Assembly (NCBI RefSeq): GCF_013141765.1
Contig: NZ_WHOD01000055.1
Coordinates: 248,001-312,000 of the forward strand
Reading direction: 5' to 3'
Length of the DNA: 64,000 nt
Origin: Paenibacillus foliorum
Lineage (GTDB): Bacteria > Bacillota > Bacilli > Paenibacillales > NBRC-103111
Shown here: positions 8,545 to 17,361 of the stretch, piece after piece
How the letters are laid out: each line of letters opens with the position of its first letter
Numbering within the stretch: the first letter of the stretch is position 1
Notes under the pieces: model-generated
Database searches by the model: none
Seen by the model: only the letters and a program-made list of their open reading frames with translations
Told to the model about the DNA's origin: nothing
Position numbers and translations under genes: made by a program

Positions 8545-8823
8545 TTATATACATTATATAAAAAATTCCCATCCCCAGTGGCTGTCTTTATTTTGTCCAT
8601 CGGTTCGGGTATAATATTCACATTACTGAGAACGGGATGTGATACTCATGGCAATCAGAGATTGCCGGATTGGCAAAGCCTCATGCAAAGCCTGAATTGG
8701 AGGCGATACTTTGTATGGGCTGGACTAGGATTCGCAAACATCGCCCGAATAAGCATCTATCGTTTCTAATATTGGCTTTGCACCTTATTTTCTTTCCAAA
8801 ATAAAAATAAGGGGCTGACGTCC

Positions 8824-9477
8824 ATGTGCGAACCATTTATTAGAAACCATCAATATAACCTTATCAAAAACCAGGCAGACTCCGTGCTTCATGCTCTACG
8901 AACGGTTAGTGATCCAAAAATATTGGAATCCGTCCGCTTCAGCGCACAAACCAAGGTGGCGGAGCTGTTTCCCGAGATAACGGACAACCAGAAAACGATG
9001 TTGGAGCCGAATTCGGGTTTGAAAACGTCAGACGATTTTCAAAAATATTTGCAGGCGCTCGAGCCGAATCTGATCGAATTTCCGCAAATTACCGAGAATC
9101 AGATCCGGAAGCTTTTCCCGAAAAACAAGAAGCTGAAGCTGCCCGATCTCGCACAGATCGACTTTCGCTATGTTTCCTTTCTGAGCTGGACTGATATATC
9201 GACCAATAAAATGTTCATAGTGTATCATTTGGGGGGACAATTCGTCGGCGTAGAAGGAAGATATACTGCGATCAATAAGAAAAGCTATTGCTTCGTATGC
9301 AACAGATACGAAGAGCTGGCCTTATTTTCGGCGATATCCAAAAAAAGGCCGGCACATGCTTCGTCTGACTATTACAAGTCGGTCGGCAACTATTTATGCA
9401 TGAACGGCCATGAGTGCAACAAGAACATGACCGATGCTTCTTCGTTGGAAAAATTTATTCACTCGGTTATAGGGTAG
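8824..9477 (+). CDS. FusB/FusC-family EF-G-binding protein (fusidic acid resistance type)
   Basis: 217 residues, matching the roughly 213-residue FusB family. These proteins bind elongation factor G and release it from the ribosome in the presence of fusidic acid. The N-terminal helical half is followed by the beta/zinc-finger half with SFLSWTDISTNKMFIVYH. The treble-clef zinc ligands are seen in CFVCN and in YLCMNGHECNKNMTD, the most diagnostic parts of the family. ATG follows an AAGGGG site. It stands alone with a strong terminator at 9502-9528. Confidence 0.88.
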   Translation: MCEPFIRNHQYNLIKNQADSVLHALRTVSDPKILESVRFSAQTKVAELFPEITDNQKTMLEPNSGLKTSDDFQKYLQALEPNLIEFPQITENQIRKLFPKNKKLKLPDLAQIDFRYVSFLSWTDISTNKMFIVYHLGGQFVGVEGRYTAINKKSYCFVCNRYEELALFSAISKKRPAHASSDYYKSVGNYLCMNGHECNKNMTDASSLEKFIHSVIG

Positions 9478-9501
9478 AATCGTGATCACAACGCAAATCA
9501 A

Positions 9502-9528
9502 GGGGCGGCTCTGGCCGCCTCTTTTTTT
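9502..9528 (+). terminator. Terminator after FusB-like gene
   Basis: GGCGGC (9504-9509) pairs with GCCGCC (9514-9519), extended by G-T and G-C pairs, then seven T. Confidence 0.9.
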
Positions 9529-9869
9529 ATCCGCTCCGAGCCTAGAAAACCAAAGAATGGCCAAATAAATAACCATTAATATTAAAACCTCCCAATTCAA
9601 GTAAATCTAGGACAAATAGATGAATTTGGAGCTTTTTGTATGAAATTTAATAGATATATGGATGATGGATAATGCGGATAAACGTATATTAGGATTCAGT
9701 TCGCACACTAATTTTGTTGTCGGAATCCGTACAGTTGTGATAGGATGAAAAGCAGACTCTCTGCTTCGAAACGCACAAGCCGACTTCCGGATCTTGTGCA
9801 TATTCGAAAGCAACAAATAGAGATCAAGAGTCTTGGATATGGAATGAAGAATAGGAGATTCCCTTTATT
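9529..9869. other. Intergenic, nothing recognised
   Basis: A 340-base spacer before the MFS gene. Short open frames on both strands lack ribosome sites and family resemblance. A promoter for the MFS gene is presumably here but is not distinct. Confidence 0.4.
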
Positions 9870-11072
9870 ATGACCAACAAGAACAATCAGCATGTGTTTA
9901 GACTAGCTTTGCTGCTCGGTTTATTTTCGACACTCGGGCCTTTTACTATCGATATGTATTTACCAGCGTTCCCGGAGATTGTAAAGCAATTCGATACGAC
10001 AGCTTCGCTGGTGCAGCTCAGTCTGACCGCTTGTTTACTCGGACTCGGCATCGGCCAGCTCGTCATGGGTTCGCTGAGCGACGTCTACGGTAGACGCAAT
10101 CCGCTGCTTATTTCCATGGCCGTTTATGTCGCCGCCTCGTTAGCTTGTGCATTCTCGCCGAATATCGGGCTATTGATAGCATTCCGGTTCGTGCAGGGTT
10201 TTGCCGCTTCGGCAGGCATTGTCATTTCCCGCGCGATCGCACGCGACCTGTTCAGCGGTCACGAGCTTACAAAATTTTTCTCGTTGCTCTTGCTTGTCGG
10301 AAATTTGGGTCCGCTGGTGGCACCGGTTACCGGTAGTGGGATTCTCTCTTTCACTACTTGGATCGGCGTATTTATCGCGCTGGCACTGCTGGGAATCTAT
10401 CTATTGACGATGACAAAATGGAGGCTACAGGAGACTCTGCCATCTGATCGCCGCCGGCCCAGTAATTTCGTGCAGCAGCTGCGGAACTACGGATCGCTCT
10501 TGCGAGATCGCCAGTTTGTCGGCTACATGCTGGCTCAGGGCATTATGATCGCGGGGGTCTTCGCGTATGTTTCGGGAACGCCCTTTATTTATCAAAATAT
10601 TTACGGGGCTTCGCCGACCGTATTCGCTCTTTTGTTCGGATCGAACGGCATCAGCCTGATCATCGGCTCCCAACTGGTCGGGCGGATGGCACATCGCGTA
10701 TCCGAACACGCCTTTTTGTTGTTCGGCCTATGGCTTGCCTGTTTTGCTAGCGTCGCTGTCTTAGTGGTAGCCATCGTCCATGGACCGCTTTTTGCATTGG
10801 TAATTCCGCTGTTTTTCTTCGTAGCGGCAATCGGGATTACATCAACGGCAGCATTTCCGCTTGCAATGGAGAGCCAGGGGCACATGGCAGGCAGCGCTGC
10901 TGCGCTACTTGGTGTCATTCCCTTCTTGCTTGGAGCGGTCGTCTCTCCGCTAGTCGGCATCGCGGGTGAAGATACTGCCGTGCCTCTGGGCGTAATTATT
11001 TTATTGACGAGCTCCGCAGCCATGCTGGCTTACTTCTTTCTAGTAAGAAGAAGCCAAAGTGGAGAAGCTTAA
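9870..11072 (+). CDS. Bcr/CflA-family multidrug efflux transporter (MFS)
   Basis: 400 residues with twelve membrane helices. GPFTIDMYLPAFPEI is the Bcr/CflA signature in helix 1. GQLVMGSLSDVYGRRNPLL is the MFS motif A between helices 2 and 3, and RFVQGFAASAGIVISRAIARDL is the helix 4-5 drug-proton antiporter motif. It is a cytoplasmic-membrane proton antiporter; relatives export bicyclomycin, sulfonamides or chloramphenicol. The ATG has a weak GGAGAT site. A terminator lies at 11095-11145. Confidence 0.9.
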   Translation: MTNKNNQHVFRLALLLGLFSTLGPFTIDMYLPAFPEIVKQFDTTASLVQLSLTACLLGLGIGQLVMGSLSDVYGRRNPLLISMAVYVAASLACAFSPNIGLLIAFRFVQGFAASAGIVISRAIARDLFSGHELTKFFSLLLLVGNLGPLVAPVTGSGILSFTTWIGVFIALALLGIYLLTMTKWRLQETLPSDRRRPSNFVQQLRNYGSLLRDRQFVGYMLAQGIMIAGVFAYVSGTPFIYQNIYGASPTVFALLFGSNGISLIIGSQLVGRMAHRVSEHAFLLFGLWLACFASVAVLVVAIVHGPLFALVIPLFFFVAAIGITSTAAFPLAMESQGHMAGSAAALLGVIPFLLGAVVSPLVGIAGEDTAVPLGVIILLTSSAAMLAYFFLVRRSQSGEA

Positions 11073-11094
11073 ATTAGTAGCATGTGGTAAATGG

Positions 11095-11145
11095 AAAACC
11101 AGTCTGGCACTTTAGCTTAGTGACCGACTGGTTTTGATTTTTTGA
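11095..11145 (+). terminator. Terminator after Bcr/CflA transporter
   Basis: AAAACCAGTC (11095-11104) pairs with GACTGGTTTT (11126-11135), then GATTTTTT. Confidence 0.8.
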
Positions 11146-11171
11146 CAATAAGATTATTTTATAAATAAGAT

Positions 11172-11310
11172 TCATTGGATATATTTACGAAAATTAGTCT
11201 TGAAGTCTCTTGGGGACATCTCGTATTTGGCATGGAAAATGCGATTAAATGTGCGTTGGCTGTCAAACCCGTTAACCTCAAATCCTTAGCTTGTATCTCG
11301 TAAAAAGGTA
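11172..11310 (-). pseudogene. AraC-family regulator, C-terminal remnant
   Basis: Read on the reverse strand, the segment ends GFDSQRTFNRIFHAKYEMSP then RDFKTNFRKYIQ and a stop at 11172-11174. This is the last helix-turn-helix of an AraC-type activator. Directly upstream LLRDTS runs into an in-frame TAA, and the rest of the domain is absent. It is therefore a decayed C-terminal piece, not a functional gene. Confidence 0.75.
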
Positions 11311-11461
11311 ACATTAATTAACCCACCATATGCGATATTTGACTTATTTTAAAGGCTTAATGTCTAAATTTATACCATTGCGCGATGTTATAATTCAAGT
11401 AATTATTCCTATTTCCCTGGTGTGAACATTACATTGTATTAACAGAGGAGCAACGAATAAG

Positions 11462-11818
11462 GTGAAATTAAAAAAATATAGTGGTGAGATGCTCGCTTGG
11501 ACAGCTGCGTTACATACGGTAGTTGGAATTGTCGTTTACTGGAAGCAGATCGCTGATATAGCGAGTGACGGTTTTATAAACGCGATTGAGCCCCAACTTC
11601 ACGCCAACAGAGCTGCCGCTTTCTGGTTTTTATCGTTTGGTCTTCTTTTGTTTATGCTTGCCCGTTTAATGAACTGGCTTATTCGGGTCAAGGGGACGGA
11701 TGTACCCAAATTCGTCGGCGTTCACCTGTTAGTACTTAGCTTGATTGGTGTATTTTTTATGCCGGTATCCGGCTTCTGGCTCGTCATTCCGCAAGCAGTC
11801 GTTATCATACGCAGGTAA
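11462..11818 (+). CDS. DUF6463-like small membrane protein
   Basis: 118 residues with four hydrophobic segments, no signal peptidase site and a basic C-terminus. The layout (WTAALHTVVGI near the start, HANRAAAFWFLSFGLLLFMLAR in the middle, FFMPVSGFWLVIPQ at the end) fits the DUF6463 family of integral membrane proteins, whose role is unknown. GTG 11462 has a GAGGAG site. No neighbour suggests a function. Confidence 0.7.
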   Translation: MKLKKYSGEMLAWTAALHTVVGIVVYWKQIADIASDGFINAIEPQLHANRAAAFWFLSFGLLLFMLARLMNWLIRVKGTDVPKFVGVHLLVLSLIGVFFMPVSGFWLVIPQAVVIIRR

Positions 11819-11999
11819 GATCTATAGTTCAGAAGTAATCGCCTAATGAGAAAGCGGTTTTTCTTTTGGTCAGAATTAATGAATCAAGGATAATTGAGCC
11901 TATTTATCAAGAATTTTGTAATCATATAAAGGAAATTTTAGTGATTTATTAGGAGGCGGCGAATATAAATTCCCTATCACACATATGGGATGAGGGGTT

Positions 12000-13184
12000 T
12001 TGTTGTTTGGTCGTTCAGTTTGTTACTTATTTATTCCCCTTGTTTTTACACTCATGGGAGGTTGTAATCAGCCTGATGCTATTTCCTTAAGCAAAACAAC
12101 AGCGGTTGAACCGGCTAAACCATCTACTTTAGAGCAATCTCCGTTCCCTCTTCCAAGCTCTATCTTGACTGAAGTGAATAAACCATCAGATTCACCTGAA
12201 GATGTAGAGCCTTCTACTGCTTCGTATGAAGAGCCCGCTATAGATATTGCCTTTGCCGGTGATGTCATGTTCGACTGGTCCATTCGGGATACCCTCCAGA
12301 AACACGGAGTACATTATCCATTTGAACAAGTCAAACATGAGATTTTAAAAGCGGATTTTGCCTTCATGAATTTAGAGACAGCCATCACCGACCGAACGGA
12401 TAAATTCCCAGGCCAACTGTTCTACATAAAAAGTGATGCAAACACATTGGATGGTATAAAGGTCGCGGGCTTTGATTTGGTTAGCATTGCGAATAATCAT
12501 GTCTTAGATTACAAAGTCGAAGGTTTAATGGATACAATGAAAGCGTTGGATGAGAAGGGCATACCTTATGTTGGCGCGGGGGTGGATGCCCATGCTGCAT
12601 ACTCTTCTAAAGAGGTCATTATTAAAGGTAAAAAGTTTCGTTTTCTCGCGTTCTCCCGCTTCTTACCCTCGGAAGAATGGTACGCCCGTGAGAATAGACC
12701 AGGAATGGCATCCGGTTATCAATTAGATAAAGTGATTTCCACCATAACTGAGCAAAAGGAAGATGCGGATTATTTGATTGTGTACTTGCACTGGGGCGTG
12801 GAGAAAACCAATACTCCTGCGAAATATCAGAAAGAATATGTGAAGCAAATGGTTGAGGCAGGCGCAGATTCGATAGTAGGGTCGCACCCACACTGGCTCC
12901 AAGGCTTTGAGTATTATAACGAGAAGCCCGTGGCATATTCACTCGGAAACTTCTTATTTCCTTCCTATGTCCGAGGGCATGATGCGGAGACCGGTATCTT
13001 ACATATGACGTTTAAAGGAAAAGAAATCAAGATGTCCTTTTCTCCTTATTTCATAAAAAATGACCAGATAATCAAAGTGGATGAACAAGCGAAGGTGGAC
13101 AGGTATCATTACCTCATGTCGATATCCTATGACGTAGCGATCGATGAAGCCGGAAATATCGTCAATCAAAGGAATCCAAAATGA
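12000..13184 (+). CDS. CapA/PgsA-family metallophosphoesterase-like lipoprotein
   Basis: About 394 residues. The N-terminus FIPLVFTLMGGC is a lipoprotein signal peptide with a lipobox Cys near residue 22, and a Ser/Pro/Glu-rich linker follows. The CapA domain begins IDIAFAGDVMFDW and contains FAFMNLETAIT, VSIANNHVLDY, LHWGVE and SHPHWLQG, all expected metal-site motifs of the poly-gamma-glutamate capsule protein CapA/PgsA. No pgsB or pgsC genes lie nearby, so the capsule role is unproven and stand-alone CapA lipoproteins are common in this group. The start is TTG 12000 (or TTG 12003) after GGATGAGGGG. Confidence 0.85.
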   Translation: MLFGRSVCYLFIPLVFTLMGGCNQPDAISLSKTTAVEPAKPSTLEQSPFPLPSSILTEVNKPSDSPEDVEPSTASYEEPAIDIAFAGDVMFDWSIRDTLQKHGVHYPFEQVKHEILKADFAFMNLETAITDRTDKFPGQLFYIKSDANTLDGIKVAGFDLVSIANNHVLDYKVEGLMDTMKALDEKGIPYVGAGVDAHAAYSSKEVIIKGKKFRFLAFSRFLPSEEWYARENRPGMASGYQLDKVISTITEQKEDADYLIVYLHWGVEKTNTPAKYQKEYVKQMVEAGADSIVGSHPHWLQGFEYYNEKPVAYSLGNFLFPSYVRGHDAETGILHMTFKGKEIKMSFSPYFIKNDQIIKVDEQAKVDRYHYLMSISYDVAIDEAGNIVNQRNPK

Positions 13185-13403
13185 TACTGAAATGTTATAA
13201 ACTGGTAAATGAATTTATCGAAGATATAAATCTATTCAAGGATCACATCCTGCTATGAGAATATTCTGAATTACATACGTAACTATTATATACTGGTAAA
13301 ATAGTTTCGTGAACAAGACTGCCGCGAAAAATAGGTAGTCCCATTATGCTAAAGGGCAATTTAGTTCGAATTAATTAAAGGGAAAAATGGAGGCATCACA
13401 AAA

Positions 13404-13940
13404 GTGAGGAAGAATATGAATATAGTTCTTATAGGTATGTCTGGAGCTGGTAAAAGTACTTTAGGTGTATGGCTTGCAAAAGCTTTAGGCATGGATTACG
13501 TGGATACAGATAATGTTATTCAACAACATGAAGGTAGGTTGTTACAAGATATAATTGATAATGATGGTATCGAAAAATTTATGGAAGTCGAAGAAAAAAT
13601 TGTGTCTGAATTGCAACTAAAAAATTGCATTATATCTACTGGTGGAAGTGTTATATACTCAGAAAAAGCTATGAATGTCCTTAAACAGGGTGGACAGATT
13701 ATTTATTTACATGTCCCATATGAAGAAATTAAAAGAAGACTAATAAACATAACAACCAGAGGCATTGTAATAAAAAAAGGGAATAGTCTTGAAGACGTTT
13801 ATGAGGAAAGAGTCCCTCTGTATATTAAGTATAGTGATAAAACTCTTGATTGCTCAAATAAGGATATAGAACAATGTGTTAGTGAAATTATTGAGAAAAT
13901 ACAAGAAAGTGATTGCGATAATTCAACTAACGGAAAGTAA
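13404..13940 (+). CDS. Shikimate kinase-like P-loop kinase
   Basis: 178 residues with Walker A GMSGAGKST, the substrate-binding DTDNVI (DxD motif of shikimate kinases) and STGGSVI (the GGG/GGS loop), then the LID region around RLINITTRG. These are the shikimate kinase landmarks. It stands away from any aromatic pathway gene and is clearly richer in A/T than its neighbours, so acquisition by transfer is possible. The physiological substrate may differ. GTG 13404 has a GGAGG site; an in-frame ATG at 13416 is the alternative. Confidence 0.75.
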   Translation: MRKNMNIVLIGMSGAGKSTLGVWLAKALGMDYVDTDNVIQQHEGRLLQDIIDNDGIEKFMEVEEKIVSELQLKNCIISTGGSVIYSEKAMNVLKQGGQIIYLHVPYEEIKRRLINITTRGIVIKKGNSLEDVYEERVPLYIKYSDKTLDCSNKDIEQCVSEIIEKIQESDCDNSTNGK

Positions 13941-13943
13941 AAC

Positions 13944-14171
13944 GTGGCTTCGTGTTATGTCCTTGCAACCAATGGGGGACATCCATTTCCGTTTGCCATT
14001 TACGCGGATGAGCAGCCTGTCGGATTTGTTATGCTGACATGTGGAATCACCGGATACGATCTCCCGTCAGTCGCAGACGACTGCTATTGCATCGTGCGTC
14101 TGATGACAGAGACGTTTAATGCATATAGAGCAGCTACACTTAATAAACAATTCGGCATAAAAGCCAAATAA
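13944..14171 (+). pseudogene. GNAT N-acetyltransferase fragment
   Basis: The 75-codon frame contains HPFPFAIYADEQPVGFVM and then CYCIVRLM, the central strands of a GNAT acetyltransferase of the spermidine-acetyltransferase-like type. The acetyl-CoA pyrophosphate loop (Q/RxxGxG/A) and everything after it is missing: after RLM the sequence becomes unrelated. The N-terminal strand is also lost and there is no ribosome site. It is a remnant. Confidence 0.65.
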
Positions 14172-14237
14172 TATGAATTACAAATGAACATTCTGACCAT
14201 ATTAACTTTGCTGTAAAATTTTAAGGAGGAACACTCA

Positions 14238-14447
14238 ATGACTGACCAACAATCGAACCAACAAGACCAAAGTAAAAGGACACAAGCCCAAAATTCTCTG
14301 AATCATGCACTCCACACGCTGAATGAAGCCACACATAGTAATGTCAATCGAGAGCAAGACGTTCAGGAAGCAAAAGAAGAGCTATACAAAGCCCAACTAG
14401 AGCATTTGCAGGCTAAAGTATCAGATAGTAAAGACACGACTTCCTAA
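14238..14447 (+). CDS. Small hydrophilic hypothetical protein (69 aa)
   Basis: The ATG has an excellent AAGGAGG site. The product is rich in Gln, Asn, Glu and Lys with predicted helix (NREQDVQEAKEELYKAQLEHLQ, a short coiled-coil pattern), no cysteine and no membrane segment. I do not recognise the family. A terminator at 14540-14580 follows at some distance. Confidence 0.6.
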   Translation: MTDQQSNQQDQSKRTQAQNSLNHALHTLNEATHSNVNREQDVQEAKEELYKAQLEHLQAKVSDSKDTTS

Positions 14448-14539
14448 ACACTTTATGCACCCCCAAGTGAGAGTGCTGCAAAAGTACACCTAAGAAGCAT
14501 CCGAAGCTCGAAGTGAAGCTCCCACGGTAAGAACTTATT

Positions 14540-14580
14540 AACCACAATTCGACTAATCGTCGTTTTGTGGTTTTCTTTTT
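14540..14580 (+). terminator. Terminator
   Basis: AACCACAA (14540-14547) pairs with TTGTGGTT (14565-14572); an inner CGAC/GTCG stem and a T-rich tail are present. Confidence 0.7.
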
Positions 14581-14919
14581 ACACATTGGTGTAAAAAAAT
14601 AAAATGATTTAACGGGTCCGATGAACGGCAGTCTAATGAAGGCACCAGAAGAAATGTGTTTGTAATAGTTGGTAAATAAAATCCTAAACCAGGAATAAAT
14701 TTTTCTGACCATTGCAAGCTGGCTCCCGCCAAGATGGCACCCTCATTATACGAAAGGGCAGAATAGTTTATGATCACACGCGCTGAACCATACCACAAGT
14801 AGCGGCAATTTATTATCGTGTTTTTACAATACTAGTTTCCGTGATTTTGCTATATTGGGTTTAGGAGACCTTTGAACTATCAGGTTGGCCAATATTTGTA
14901 TAGGGAGGTAGTGGAACAA

Positions 14920-15309
14920 ATGAAATTGTCGCAAATCAGACTGTTGGTGAAGGATATTCATAAAAGTGTAGCATTTTACAGAGACGTGATGGAGTTTCCA
15001 CTGGGATTTTTCGCAGAGGAGATGCAGTTCGCATCTTTTAATACCGGCGAAACCAAAATCGAAATTTTCTCGCGTCAAAATATGGCTGAAGTAATCGAGG
15101 AAGAGTATCTTCCAACCGGCGCAGAACCACAATCGAAATTCTTACTTACATTTGCAGTGGATGAAGTCGATGAGGTTTGCGCCCGCTTGAAGGATAAAGG
15201 GGTAGTACTCCTTAACGAACCTCATGATCGGCAGGCGTGGAATGCCAGAGTTGCCCATTTACGCGATCCCGATGGAAACGTGATCGAACTATATAAACAC
15301 CCGCTTTAA
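14920..15309 (+). CDS. VOC-family (glyoxalase-like) protein
   Basis: 129 residues from ATG 14920, supported by GGGAGGT at 14903-14909 (an upstream extension has no ribosome site). It has two beta-alpha-beta-beta-beta modules: SQIRLLVKDIHKSVAFYRDV at the start and DPDGNVIELYKH at the end. The C-terminal Glu is a typical metal ligand. VOC proteins include glyoxalases, dioxygenases and drug-binding proteins; the reaction here is unknown. Its TAA overlaps the stop of the convergent AraC gene. Confidence 0.85.
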   Translation: MKLSQIRLLVKDIHKSVAFYRDVMEFPLGFFAEEMQFASFNTGETKIEIFSRQNMAEVIEEEYLPTGAEPQSKFLLTFAVDEVDEVCARLKDKGVVLLNEPHDRQAWNARVAHLRDPDGNVIELYKHPL

Positions 15310-16133
15310 CGGTCGTGGCCCGAGTTTAGTTCATTTAACAATTTCGTGTAGGTTTCTGGGGATTTACCTACGATTGATTTGAAATCCTTAATAAAATGTG
15401 CTTGATCGTAATAGCCGAGATCCAAAGCAAGCCTTGACCAGTCGGGAATATCGCCGTCGGCCATTTTTTCTACCGCTTCGTGAAGTCGGTAGCGTTGAAT
15501 GATCCATTTGGGACTGACCCCCACATACTGACGGAATAAGTTTTGAAACTGCCTTTTGTGAATAGGAAAGCGGCGCACAATGTCATCAACTTTAACGATA
15601 CTTCTATCGGAGATAATGCTTTGAACGATGGTATTAATGAATTCGACATTGGTGTCTGGTTCAGGGAGCCGTTCCCGAATAAAAGATTCTGCAAGAGGAA
15701 TCATCTGTTCTGCGGTATCCATGGAAAAAAGCCGTTGTTCCAACGTTTGGCTGCTCATTCCGAAGGCTTCAAGGAAGGGTATTGTACGGTCCGTTATGGT
15801 TGAAACGGAATTTTTCAGGAAGGGATAATAGGCTCCAGGCCGGAATTTGACGCCGAAAACGGCTCCTTGTTCCTGAAGAAGCACAGAAAATCTACCTTTA
15901 ACAACTCCCACAATTCGCGAGTTGTCTCTTTCAAACACAAGATGAACGGAAGGATGAGGCAAGGTCTCCTGAAGGTGCGGTTCCTGCCCTCGAAGATCCC
16001 AGCAGACAACCCAGTAATGCTCAATGAAATGGCTGAGATCGGCGGAGGGTAAGTACCGGGAAACTGAAAATTTAGGATAATCCATATTTACATTTAATAG
16101 TCCAATGGGTTTGCCTAGTTTCGATTGCATCAT
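15306..16133 (-). CDS. AraC-family transcriptional regulator
   Basis: 275 residues. The N-terminal part (ADLSHFIEHYWVVCWDLRG and LPHPSVHLVFE) is the DUF6597-type sensor domain often fused to AraC regulators. The C-terminal part has the double helix-turn-helix (VDDIVRRFPIHKRQFQNLFR and LALDLGYYDQAHFIKDFKSI) ending with GKSPETY. It is a probable activator with an unknown ligand. It converges on the VOC gene with a 4-base stop overlap (TTAA), suggesting a functional or mutually exclusive pairing. Confidence 0.88.
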   Translation of the reverse strand: MMQSKLGKPIGLLNVNMDYPKFSVSRYLPSADLSHFIEHYWVVCWDLRGQEPHLQETLPHPSVHLVFERDNSRIVGVVKGRFSVLLQEQGAVFGVKFRPGAYYPFLKNSVSTITDRTIPFLEAFGMSSQTLEQRLFSMDTAEQMIPLAESFIRERLPEPDTNVEFINTIVQSIISDRSIVKVDDIVRRFPIHKRQFQNLFRQYVGVSPKWIIQRYRLHEAVEKMADGDIPDWSRLALDLGYYDQAHFIKDFKSIVGKSPETYTKLLNELNSGHDR

Positions 16134-16223
16134 AGGTCACTCCAGTGCAGAACAGTTTTAGGAGTATTAGTACGAATATTATAACATAGCCTTAGAGAAG
16201 TGCCGTAATAAATATATTAAACA

Positions 16224-16255
16224 TAAAAAATGGCTGTCGAGGTTTCTTGACAGCC
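16224..16255 (-). terminator. Reverse-strand terminator of the DMT exporter
   Basis: On the reverse strand GGCTGTC (16255-16249) pairs with GACAGCC (16238-16232), followed by a T-run (A-run 16225-16230). Confidence 0.8.
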
Positions 16256-16294
16256 TGTTGGCGTTAATAGCGATATCGGAGTTGACGTTGAAAA

Positions 16295-17161
16295 CTATTT
16301 TGCTGCAAATCGCCGTGCGATCGCCACGCACAGTACGACACCGATATTTACTATAAAGATAGGCCAACCAATTGACTCGTGCAGAACGAGAGCCGAAAGT
16401 AGCAGGCCGAAGAAAGGCTGGAGGAGTTGTAACTGCCCAACCGCTGCTATACCTCCCTGGGCAAGACCACGATACCAGAACACAAAGCCGATGAGCATGC
16501 TGAACAGGGAGACATAAGCAAGGCTCAAGAGTGCGGAACCACTGATACCCGCCCACGAAATCGGCATGTAATAAAACGAGAGCAGCGACATAACGGGAAG
16601 AGAGAGAACGAGCGCCCAAGAGATCACCTGCCAGCCCCCTAGCCTCCGTGAGAGTCGTGCCCCTTCCGCATAACCGTAACCGCACACGATGATAGAAGCC
16701 AGCATTAACGCATCACCGACCGGCGAAGATGTAGCCCCTTGTGTTAGGGCGAATCCTGCTACAAGGGAGCTGCCTAGAGCTGATAAGATCCAAAAAGTTA
16801 GTCGCGGGCGTTCACCGCCCCGCAGTACGCCGAAGATCGCTGTCGAAAGCGGTAGAAGCCCAATGTAGATAATTGCATGCGCGGATGTGACATACTGAAG
16901 CGCCAAGGCTGTCAGCAGTGGGAAACCTACTACCACGCAGAGTGCAACTAACAATAGCGGAATGATGTCGCTTCGGACAGGCCGTTGTTGCCGGAAGATG
17001 AGGAGAAGCACTCCAGCTAACACCCCAGCAATAGCGGCACGGCATACGGTGAGGAATAACGGATCAAAATCCATCACAGCCAACCGTGTTGCGGGTAGCG
17101 AGCCACTGAAGATGAGCACGCCCAGGAAACCATTGATCCAGCCGCTTGTCGTTTTGTTCAT
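16295..17161 (-). CDS. EamA/DMT-superfamily exporter
   Basis: About 288 residues with ten membrane helices in two EamA halves. The ATG at 17161 has a GAGGTGATT site; the open upstream extension to 17209 is unlikely. Landmarks are GFLGVLIFSGSLPATRLAV in helix 1 and YVTSAHAIIYIGLLPLSTAIFG in helix 3-4. It is divergent from a MocR regulator, a common arrangement in which the regulator controls the exporter. Confidence 0.88.
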   Translation of the reverse strand: MNKTTSGWINGFLGVLIFSGSLPATRLAVMDFDPLFLTVCRAAIAGVLAGVLLLIFRQQRPVRSDIIPLLLVALCVVVGFPLLTALALQYVTSAHAIIYIGLLPLSTAIFGVLRGGERPRLTFWILSALGSSLVAGFALTQGATSSPVGDALMLASIIVCGYGYAEGARLSRRLGGWQVISWALVLSLPVMSLLSFYYMPISWAGISGSALLSLAYVSLFSMLIGFVFWYRGLAQGGIAAVGQLQLLQPFFGLLLSALVLHESIGWPIFIVNIGVVLCVAIARRFAAK

Positions 17162-17261
17162 TACAATCACCTCAAAAAAAAATTTTTTATACAAAAATGC
17201 ACTCGACACGTTGAGATGTCAAGGTACGAAAATATTTATTAAATGCACTTCTGTATGATTC

Positions 17262-17328
17262 TTTGTATTATAGTAGATACAAAATACTGTGTATATTGAT
17301 CAATTGTGTATCTGTAAGGGTACAGATA
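17262..17328. promoter_or_regulatory. Divergent regulatory region with two inverted repeats
   Basis: Between the DMT and MocR genes are two perfect inverted repeats. TTTGTAT-8nt-ATACAAA lies at 17262-17283 and TATCTGTA-4nt-TACAGATA at 17309-17328. They are good candidates for MocR binding or promoter control. Confidence 0.5.
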
Positions 17329-17361
17329 GATGATCAAGTTATTCAAGTTGGAGGCATATTT

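Larger units (their letters stand above)
8134..8823. other. 690-base gap with a reverse-strand gene remnant
   Basis: No convincing intact gene. The part nearest 8130-8340 is the upstream region of the ArsB-like gene. A reverse-strand open stretch with its own terminator lies at 8376-8544. A GTG-started forward frame at 8578-8769 (63 aa) has no ribosome site and reads like chance. Confidence 0.5.

Noticed and set aside
10601..11023. 140-codon reverse-strand frame inside the Bcr/CflA gene
   Set aside because: Antisense shadow of a clear membrane protein; low-complexity Ala/Thr/Ser product, no ribosome site.
14553..14798. 81-codon reverse-strand frame with hydrophobic stretches
   Set aside because: Runs through a forward terminator and has no ribosome site; possibly an old membrane-gene remnant but not supportable.
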